From an uncultured Clostridia bacterium (GTDB taxonomy: Bacteria; Bacillota; Clostridia; Christensenellales; CAG-138): 45,359 nt of DNA. The position numbers and the translations under genes were made by a program. The stretch spans positions 1-45,359 of the forward strand of contig CALVLF010000037.1 in assembly GCA_944336625.1 (NCBI GenBank), read 5' to 3'. This document shows, piece after piece, positions 39,732-45,359 of this stretch (position 1 is its first letter; each line of letters begins with the position of its first letter). Under the pieces are notes generated by a model. The model ran no database searches and was not told the origin of the DNA. It saw nothing but the letters and a program-made list of their open reading frames with translations.

Positions 39732-40670
39732 ATGCTGAAATATGTTTGTAAGCGGGTGGTTATGTCCGTTGTGACATTGTTTGCCATCGTATTCATTCTA
39801 TTCCTTCTAATGGAGTTTCTGCCAGGCTCCCCGTTTAATAATGAAAAGTTGAATGAAACCCAGGTTGCCCTTCTGGAGGCGAAATATGGCCTGGATGAGC
39901 CCTTTTTTACTCGGTTTGCTATTTATGTAAATAACCTGCTCCATGGCGATTTCGGCATTTCCTATACCATTGCCAAGGACATGCCTGTAAATACCTTGCT
40001 GGCTACCCGCTTGCCCGTTACCATCCGCATCGGCGTGCAGGCCATTATCCTGGGCGTTATCGTGGGCCTCACCTGGGGCATCATTGCTGCCTTAAGGAAA
40101 AATACCTGGATCGATACCACGGCAACGGTATTCTCCGTATTGGGGTTCAGCGTGCCCGCCTATGTATTTGCCCTGTTCTTGGCCTACTTTATCGCCTTCC
40201 GGCTGGGCTGGTTCCCCATTCAATATTCTATGAAGGATCCTATCAATTCCAGTATCCTTCCCACCATCTCCCTATCCATGTATATTATCGCCACCATGGC
40301 CCGCTATGCCCGCAGCGAGATGGTAGACTGCCTGAACAGCGACTATATCCTGCTGGTTAAGGCAAAGGGCATTGCCCAGCGCAAGCTCATTCTTCGCCAT
40401 GCCCTGCGCAATACCCTGGTGCCCATCATCACCGTAGTAGCTCCCCTGACCGTTGGTATCATCACGGGCAGCGTGGTGGTGGAGCAGATCTTTGGCGTGC
40501 CGGGCCTGGGGCAGCTGCTTCTTTCCGGCATACAGAATAACGACTATAACGTGATCCTGGCGGTGGCGCTGGTATATAGTTTCCTGCACATCGTCATCAT
40601 GCTGGTTGTGGATATCCTTTATGGATTGATCGATCCGCGAATCCGCGTAGCGGGAGGTAAAGCCCAATGA
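39732..40670 (+). CDS. ABC importer permease, DppB/OppB type
   Basis: A 312-residue membrane protein with six predicted hydrophobic segments (first at about 9-29). The opening LKYVCKRVVMSVVTLFAI, the FLPGSPF stretch after the first segment and YGLDEPFFTRF are typical DppB. The ATPase-coupling EAA-type loop reads RAKGI-like VKAKGIAQRKLILRHALRN. The AGGAGA box is 11 bases before the ATG, slightly long. It ends in an ATGA overlap with the next permease gene, so the two are translationally coupled. It forms the pore with the DppC-type partner. Confidence 0.92.
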   Translation: MLKYVCKRVVMSVVTLFAIVFILFLLMEFLPGSPFNNEKLNETQVALLEAKYGLDEPFFTRFAIYVNNLLHGDFGISYTIAKDMPVNTLLATRLPVTIRIGVQAIILGVIVGLTWGIIAALRKNTWIDTTATVFSVLGFSVPAYVFALFLAYFIAFRLGWFPIQYSMKDPINSSILPTISLSMYIIATMARYARSEMVDCLNSDYILLVKAKGIAQRKLILRHALRNTLVPIITVVAPLTVGIITGSVVVEQIFGVPGLGQLLLSGIQNNDYNVILAVALVYSFLHIVIMLVVDILYGLIDPRIRVAGGKAQ

Positions 40671-41695
40671 GTAGTGAACAGAACAACATTCCCAGCATTG
40701 CGCCGGGCGAGTTCGAATTCGTCCATGCGGACGTAAACAAAGCCGCTGCCTCCGCAACCTATACCAATACAACCTTTAGCCAGGATGTTTTTAAGCGATT
40801 GTTTAAGAACAAGGGCGCTATCATTGGTATGGTGCTTATCATACTGATCGTTCTGCTGGCTATCTTTGCCCCTATTTTTTCGCCTTATTCCTATAAGGAA
40901 CAGGATCTGGACAATAACTATCTGCCCCCCAAGATGCCCATTCTGGAGAATATTGGAATTTTCGATGGCACTTCCCGGGGAGAGGATCAGTATGCGGCCC
41001 GGGGCCTGGACGATGATGTATACCATTACTTCGGCACGGATTCCTTTGGCCGGGATCTTTGGACCCGTCTGTGGAACGGCACTCGGATTTCTCTGCTGAT
41101 TGCCATATTAGCTGTAGCTATAGATCTTTTGATTGGCATGAGCTACGGCTTGATCTCCGGATATTTCGGCGGTAAGGTAGACTTTATCATGCAGCGCATT
41201 GTGGAGGTCATCAACGGCATCCCGCAGCTGGTAATCATTACCCTTTTCGCTCTGGTACTGGAGCCGGGCATGGTATCCATCATTCTGGCTCTACTTATCA
41301 GCGGCTGGATTCCTATGAGCCGGGTCTGCCGCGCCCAGGTGCTTAAGCAGAAGGAGCAGGAATATGTCCTGGCCGCCCGCACCCTTGGGGTGAGCAATAT
41401 CAAAATCATCTTCAAGGAGATTGTGCCCAACGTACTGGGGCAGGTGGTGATCATGAGCATGTTCTCCATCCCTAGCGCAATCTTTACTGAGTCCTACCTG
41501 GCCTTCATCGGCCTGGGTGTCCGCGCACCCATGGCTTCCCTGGGCTCCCTGATCAGCACGGGCTATCAGTCCTTCCTGGTATATCCCTTCCTGGTGATTA
41601 TCCCCGTAACGGTGCTGGGCCTGCTGATGATCAGCTTCAACCTGTTTGCCGATGGCCTCCGGGATGCCTTCGACCCGACCATGAAAGAGATGTGA
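40667..41695 (+). CDS. ABC importer permease, DppC/OppC type
   Basis: A 342-residue permease that starts within the ATGA overlap of the previous gene. An N-terminal cytoplasmic stretch of about 45 residues precedes the first membrane segment (IGMVLIILIVLLAIFAPIF). HYFGTDSFGRDLWTRLWNGTR is the hallmark OppC_N/DppC region. The coupling loop AARTLGVSNIKIIFKEIVPN is intact. An extracellular insertion (about 75-115) after the first segment is longer than in E. coli DppC. It pairs with the DppB-type subunit. Confidence 0.92.
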   Translation: MSSEQNNIPSIAPGEFEFVHADVNKAAASATYTNTTFSQDVFKRLFKNKGAIIGMVLIILIVLLAIFAPIFSPYSYKEQDLDNNYLPPKMPILENIGIFDGTSRGEDQYAARGLDDDVYHYFGTDSFGRDLWTRLWNGTRISLLIAILAVAIDLLIGMSYGLISGYFGGKVDFIMQRIVEVINGIPQLVIITLFALVLEPGMVSIILALLISGWIPMSRVCRAQVLKQKEQEYVLAARTLGVSNIKIIFKEIVPNVLGQVVIMSMFSIPSAIFTESYLAFIGLGVRAPMASLGSLISTGYQSFLVYPFLVIIPVTVLGLLMISFNLFADGLRDAFDPTMKEM

Positions 41696-41705
41696 GGCGA
41701 CGAAT

Positions 41706-42776
41706 ATGGAACGCGAAGCGATATTGACGATAAAAAACCTGGTAGTCTCCTTTCAGACCATGCATGGCCGCTTTAACGCCATCCGGGGCCTGGATTTCGA
41801 ATTGTACAAAGGGGATACGGTGGCCATCGTAGGGGAGAGCGGCAGCGGCAAATCCGTCACCGCCAAATGCATGATGGGCATCCGCAGCACCAACGAAACC
41901 ATCGAGAGCGGCGAGATCAATTTCACCTATACCGACGATGCTGGCCAGCGCAAAACCGTAGACGTGGCCAAGATGAGCGAGGGCGAGGTGCGTAAGACCA
42001 TCTGCGGCAAGCATATTGCCATGGTCTTCCAGGACCCCATGACCTCCCTCAACCCCACCGTTACCATCGGCAAGCAGATTATGGAGGGCATGATCGACCA
42101 CTATCATATTCCCCATGAGGAAGCAAAGGCAAAAACCCTCCAGCTGCTGGAAGAGGTGGGCATTGACCAGCCGGAGAAGCGCTTCAAGCAGTATCCGCAC
42201 CAGCTTTCCGGCGGCATGCGGCAGCGGGTGGTTATCGCCATCGCCCTGGCCTGCAGCCCGGACGTGCTCATCTGCGACGAGCCCACCACAGCCCTGGATG
42301 TAACCATCCAGTGGAAGATATTGGAGCTGATCAAAAAGCTCCAGCGGGAGCGGGACCTGACGGTTATCTACATCACCCATGACCTGGGGGTAGTGGCCAA
42401 GGTAGCGGATTATGTATGCGTCATGTATGCCGGGCGCATCGTGGAGCGGGGTACGATTGAGGATATCTATTACGACCCCCGCCATCCCTATACCTGGGGC
42501 CTGCTTTCCTCCATGCCGGACCTTTCTACCGACAGCAAGCGGCTCTTTGCCATCCCTGGCAACCCGGTAAACCTGATGGAAAAGGTACAGGGGGATCCCT
42601 TCGCTCCCCGGAATCCCTTCGCCATGAAGATCGATTTCGAGCAGGAGCCGCCCCTGTTCCATATCAAGGGGGAGCATTACTGCGCGTCCTGGCTCTGCCA
42701 TCCCGATGCACCCAAGCAGGAAATGCCCCAATCCCTGCGGGATAAGATCGACAAGATGCTCAAGGAGGTAGGCTAA
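41706..42776 (+). CDS. ABC importer ATPase, DppD/OppD type
   Basis: A 356-residue ATPase, 10 bases after the permease gene. Walker A is GESGSGKS (43-50), Q-loop [11 protein letters not shown], signature LSGGMRQRV, Walker [12 protein letters not shown] and switch His in YITHDLG. The C-terminal oligopeptide/dipeptide extension is present ([12 protein letters not shown] through the tail). The cysteine-rich GCPFxxRC motif usual there is altered: the stretch reads [13 protein letters not shown]. So an iron-sulfur cluster of the kind proposed for this region is unlikely. It works as a heterodimer with the next gene product. Confidence 0.93.
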   Translation: MEREAILTIKNLVVSFQTMHGRFNAIRGLDFELYKGDTVAIVGESGSGKSVTAKCMMGIRSTNETIESGEINFTYTDDAGQRKTVDVAKMSEGEVRKTICGKHIAMVFQDPMTSLNPTVTIGKQIMEGMIDHYHIPHEEAKAKTLQLLEEVGIDQPEKRFKQYPHQLSGGMRQRVVIAIALACSPDVLICDEPTTALDVTIQWKILELIKKLQRERDLTVIYITHDLGVVAKVADYVCVMYAGRIVERGTIEDIYYDPRHPYTWGLLSSMPDLSTDSKRLFAIPGNPVNLMEKVQGDPFAPRNPFAMKIDFEQEPPLFHIKGEHYCASWLCHPDAPKQEMPQSLRDKIDKMLKEVG

Positions 42777-42777
42777 A

Positions 42778-43728
42778 ATGGAAGCAATGTCCCAAGCAAA
42801 GCAGAACGACCTGCTCCTGGAGGTTACCGACCTGAAGAAATATTTCCGCATGAACCGCACCTATACGGTCAAGGCTGTAGACGGCATTTCCTTCAGCATC
42901 AAGCGGGGGGAGACTTACGGTCTGGTGGGGGAGAGCGGCAGCGGCAAATCCACTGCCGGCCGCTCCATTATCCGGCTCTATGATATTACCTCCGGCTCCG
43001 TCCGTTTCGACGGCAGGGAGATCAGCGGCGATCTGGACGCAGAGACCACCAAGCACCTGCGCACCAACATGCAGATGATCTTCCAGGCCCCCATGAGCTG
43101 CCTGAATCCCCGGAAAAAGGTTATCGACATCATCGCCATGGGGCTGGATGTTTACCACCTTTATGAAAACCGGAAGGACCGGGAGGAAAAGGTTTATTCC
43201 ATTATGGAAAAGGTGGGCCTTTCCCGGGAACATGCCACCCGCTATCCCCACCAGTTTTCCGGCGGCCAGCGCCAGCGCATCGGCATCGCCCGGGCGCTGA
43301 TTATGCAGCCTGAGCTGGTCATTGCTGACGAGTGCATCAGCGCCCTGGACGTTTCCATCCAGGCCCAGGTGGTGAACCTGATGCGGGATTTGCAGGATGA
43401 GCTGGGGGTTACCTATCTGTTCATCGCCCACGACCTTTCCCTGGTGAAATACATCAGCGATAAGATCGGCGTTATGCACTATGGCCATATTGTAGAGGCG
43501 GGAACCACGGACGATATCTTCAACAACCCCGTTCACCCCTATACCAAGTCCCTCCTGTCCGCCGTGCCGGAGCCCAATCCCCGGGCGGTTCGCAAGCGGG
43601 AATCCGTCCATTATGATCCCAAGGAGATGGGTATTGACTATACCAAGGGGGTTTACCATGCCCTGAGCGATACCCATCAGATCATGTGCACCGATGATGA
43701 GCTAGTTAAGTGGCTTCGGGAAGCCTGA
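42778..43728 (+). CDS. ABC importer ATPase, DppF/OppF type
   Basis: A 316-residue ATPase starting one base after the previous stop, with the AAGGAGGT box lying inside the upstream gene. Walker A is [10 protein letters not shown]-loop IFQAPMSCLNP, signature FSGGQRQRI, Walker B VIADECISALD and switch His in FIAHDLS. Walker B has Cys-Ile where Pro-Val/Thr is usual after Glu, a mild variation seen in this subclass. The C-terminal tail diverges from E. coli DppF and lacks its cysteine cluster. It completes the importer. Confidence 0.93.
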   Translation: MEAMSQAKQNDLLLEVTDLKKYFRMNRTYTVKAVDGISFSIKRGETYGLVGESGSGKSTAGRSIIRLYDITSGSVRFDGREISGDLDAETTKHLRTNMQMIFQAPMSCLNPRKKVIDIIAMGLDVYHLYENRKDREEKVYSIMEKVGLSREHATRYPHQFSGGQRQRIGIARALIMQPELVIADECISALDVSIQAQVVNLMRDLQDELGVTYLFIAHDLSLVKYISDKIGVMHYGHIVEAGTTDDIFNNPVHPYTKSLLSAVPEPNPRAVRKRESVHYDPKEMGIDYTKGVYHALSDTHQIMCTDDELVKWLREA

Positions 43729-43786
43729 GCCATATATAATAAGGACGCAATACGGCATAAGAACTGCCGTAGGAAAGGAATTACTT

Positions 43787-44701
43787 ATGAAGAAAAAAAC
43801 CGTTCCGTCTATGTTCGAACTGCTCAAGGAGGGGCAGGAGTTTTGCCCTTGCGTATGGGATTGCTACTCCATCAAAGCGGCAGAGATGGCCGGCTTTAAA
43901 TCCGTGCTGCTCAGCGGCGCCGCCGTGGCCGCCAGCAATATCGGCACGCCGGACTTGGGCATTATGACGGTGGATGAGCTCCTGTGGGTAACGGAGCGGG
44001 TAGCCGCCTATGCTTCCGTGCCCGTGCTGGTGGACTTTGACGAGGGCTATGGCGACAGCCCCATCCAGGTATATCATAATGTAGAGCGTCTGGTCCGGGC
44101 CGGCGCCAAGGGCTTTACCCTGGATGACGGCATGGGCATCCGGGGCTGGCAGCGGCTGGGCTATGCCAAGCAGCACGGCGGCAAACCCTACAGCGTATTC
44201 CCCACGGAGCACTGGCTGGCCAAGGTAAAGGCCGCGCTGGCTGCCATCGAAGGAACGGATTGCCTGCTCATCGCCCGGACGGAGTGCCGTCCGCTCTATG
44301 GCCTGGAAGAGGCAATTGAGCGCTGCGCACGGGCAGCGGACCTGGGCGCGCCCATGACCCTGATCAACCGGATGTACAACATCGAGGAATGCAAGCAGGT
44401 AGCTGCCCGGCTCCCCGGCTGGAAGATGTATCCCGATGTAGAATCCGTCAATGGCGTGCCGGAGGTAGAGCTGGAGGATATTAAAGCCCTGGGCTTCAAC
44501 CTGGTTACCATGCATTACCTGGAAAAAGGCGCTATGTGGGGCATGGTGGACTATGGCCGGCATAATTACGCCAACAAGAGCACCGTCTACTCCACCGAGC
44601 ATGATATGGGCGGCATGACCCCGGAGGACCGTATCCTCTGCCGGACCATGGACCCGGACAACAGCTGGCTGGATGCGGAGCGGGAGTTCTTCAATCTGTA
44701 G
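43787..44701 (+). CDS. PEP mutase/isocitrate lyase-superfamily protein, paralog 3
   Basis: A 304-residue homolog of the tandem pair at 22890-24749, more distant from both. It keeps CPCVWDCYSIKAAE (20-33), LLSGA with TPDLGI, VDFDEGYG (82-89), GTDCLLIARTE, LPGWKMYPD, TMHYLEKGAMWGM and HNYANKSTVYS. The flexible loop, TLDDGMGIRGWQRLGYAKQH, is longer than in the pair and again has no Cys-Gly-His, so the catalytic cysteine of isocitrate and methylisocitrate lyases is absent. It lies 58 bases after the importer ATPase behind AGGAAAGGAA and ends the operon. That context suggests it acts on the imported compound or an early product. The reaction is unassigned. Confidence 0.8.
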   Translation: MKKKTVPSMFELLKEGQEFCPCVWDCYSIKAAEMAGFKSVLLSGAAVAASNIGTPDLGIMTVDELLWVTERVAAYASVPVLVDFDEGYGDSPIQVYHNVERLVRAGAKGFTLDDGMGIRGWQRLGYAKQHGGKPYSVFPTEHWLAKVKAALAAIEGTDCLLIARTECRPLYGLEEAIERCARAADLGAPMTLINRMYNIEECKQVAARLPGWKMYPDVESVNGVPEVELEDIKALGFNLVTMHYLEKGAMWGMVDYGRHNYANKSTVYSTEHDMGGMTPEDRILCRTMDPDNSWLDAEREFFNL

Positions 44702-44715
44702 GCCATGGATTAAGC

Positions 44716-44746
44716 AAATATCCCCGGCAATGCCGGGGATATTTTT
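44716..44746 (+). terminator. Rho-independent terminator of the ABC importer operon
   Basis: AAATATCCCCGGC (44716-44728) pairs exactly with GCCGGGGATATTT (44732-44744) around AAT, followed by TTG. The stem is symmetrical and may also end the converging minus-strand gene. Confidence 0.88.
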
Positions 44747-44758
44747 GTATAGATGCCT

Positions 44759-45151
44759 TTATTTCCACTTTAGCCTATACCTTCCCGTGGCCGCTTGAAA
44801 GGTAAATACGATGGTATATCGCTTATGCGCATCCGCGGCCAGGCTCCCCTTGGGCGACTGGGGGGTTAAGGTTATAAGGGGCTCGTTTTGCGAATCCAGA
44901 ATCTGTACAGATAGCTCGCCGGCCAGCAGCTCTGCATCCAGAGCAAAGGCATAGGCTTTGCTTTCAGGGAAATGGATGACGCGCTTGCGATAGCCGGTGC
45001 AGGCAGTAAAGCGGGCCTGGCAGCTGTCCTTTCCCCAAATGGAGCCAGTGAATGCAGCTGCTCGGGTAGCATTTGTGGACAGAATACCTTGCCGGTATAA
45101 AACGAAAAAAACGAGGCCGATGAGAAGGGCCCCCAAAAGTGCTGTTTGCAT
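44759..45151 (-). CDS. Small membrane-anchored protein of unknown function
   Basis: A 130-residue protein with a GGAGGG box before its ATG. Residues 2-18 are hydrophobic (QTALLGALLIGLVFFVL) and act as an uncleaved anchor or signal; no lipobox is present. The rest is predicted beta-rich and outside the cell: a short segment with two cysteines (CQARFTAC), then AFALDAELLAGELSVQILD, SPKGSLAADAHKRYTIVF and a last FQAATGRYRLKW. This looks like a small beta-sandwich domain. I do not recognise a named family. The neighbour upstream on the same strand is a PfkB kinase, 100 bases away, so co-expression is possible but not shown. Confidence 0.7.
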   Translation of the reverse strand: MQTALLGALLIGLVFFVLYRQGILSTNATRAAAFTGSIWGKDSCQARFTACTGYRKRVIHFPESKAYAFALDAELLAGELSVQILDSQNEPLITLTPQSPKGSLAADAHKRYTIVFTFQAATGRYRLKWK

Positions 45152-45254
45152 AAAATCCCTCCATTTTTATTCTGAATTCCTGCTGCCCATAGGGGCATAT
45201 TGCGAGAGAATTTTTAAAGCAAGATCTCCCTTCTTTTTGCGGGATTCTGGCGGT

Positions 45255-45359
45255 CTATTCCATACGCCGCAGGATGGCATCCAGGGCGGGCATGGAGCGT
45301 ATGCCGCCCCGGCCCTCTACGCAAAGGGAGGCGGTAGCATTGCCAAAGCGGGCGCAGTC
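45255..45359 (-). CDS. PfkB-family carbohydrate kinase, C-terminal end
   Basis: The last 34 codons of a minus-strand gene enter the window from the right and stop at the TAG read at 45257-45255. The tail ARFGNATASLCVEGRGG, followed by IRSMPALDAIL, is the typical end of ribokinase/PfkB sugar kinases, where the Ala-Asn stretch packs near the ATP site and the GGxxxMP loop closes the fold. The substrate cannot be told from this fragment. Confidence 0.75.
   Translation of the reverse strand, partial: DCARFGNATASLCVEGRGGIRSMPALDAILRRME

Noticed and set aside
43735..43740. TATAAT as a separate promoter for the third lyase-like gene
   Set aside because: No acceptable -35 box lies 16-18 bases upstream, so co-transcription with the importer is the simpler reading.

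Overview
The window looks like a stretch of chromosome from a GC-rich Bacillota (Clostridia-like) bacterium. Strong Shine-Dalgarno boxes, lipobox-bearing solute-binding proteins, consensus sigma-A promoters and the UxaE/SDR variant of hexuronate catabolism all fit that; the genus cannot be named from sequence alone. It is a catabolic region: almost every operon handles sugar acids, keto acids or heterocycles. I saw no tRNA, rRNA, CRISPR array, prophage or insertion sequence.

Layout. 1-7320: the end of a DUF1116 (AllG/YlbE-like) gene, a cyclase-family hydrolase, a three-gene molybdenum hydroxylase (FAD, 2Fe-2S and Mo subunits; the FAD gene carries an in-frame TAG at codon 5), the decayed C-terminus of an NCS2 uracil/xanthine-type permease, and a DUF2877 (AllH/YlbF-like) gene. 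7661-8965 (minus): a cytoplasmic GH13 amylase-like enzyme. 9467-10348: DegV. 10522-14504: a MarR regulator overlapping a heterodimeric ABC exporter, with a long palindrome over the promoter. 14746-20118: a LacI regulator heading an operon with a hydroxypyruvate-isomerase-like TIM barrel, an Asp/Glu-racemase-family protein with one of the two usual cysteines, a split transketolase and a tartronate-semialdehyde-reductase-like enzyme. 20310-25118: a PanE-like reductase, an orphan amino-acid-type binding lipoprotein, two tandem PEP mutase/isocitrate lyase-superfamily proteins and a cupin. 25619-26605 (minus): a second LacI regulator, divergent from a YhcH-family protein and a second cyclase. 28834-30995 (minus): a GntR regulator and tagaturonate epimerase UxaE, divergent from 31186-37426: UxaC, a KdgK-like kinase, 6-phosphogluconate dehydrogenase, an SDR mannonate oxidoreductase and a LarA-family racemase. 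37876-44701: a complete Dpp/Opp-type ABC importer ending in a third PEP mutase-like protein. The end holds a small membrane-anchored protein and the C-terminus of a PfkB kinase, both on the minus strand.

How it fits together. The hexuronate operons should channel glucuronate/galacturonate through UxaC, UxaE and the SDR toward mannonate and 2-keto-3-deoxygluconate, with KdgK for the last phosphorylation. The mannonate dehydratase and KDPG aldolase are not in the window. A 10-base core, TGCAATCGAT, occurs on one strand or the other at four promoter-proximal places: in front of panE, in front of the YhcH/cyclase operon, and twice in front of the ABC importer. All four resemble LacI-family operators, so the divergent LacI regulator at 25619-26605 may run a scattered regulon. 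The most unusual content is the set of three PEP mutase-like proteins that lack the recognised catalytic loop motifs and sit beside solute-binding or importer genes. They are the best candidates here for an undescribed sugar-acid or keto-acid pathway.
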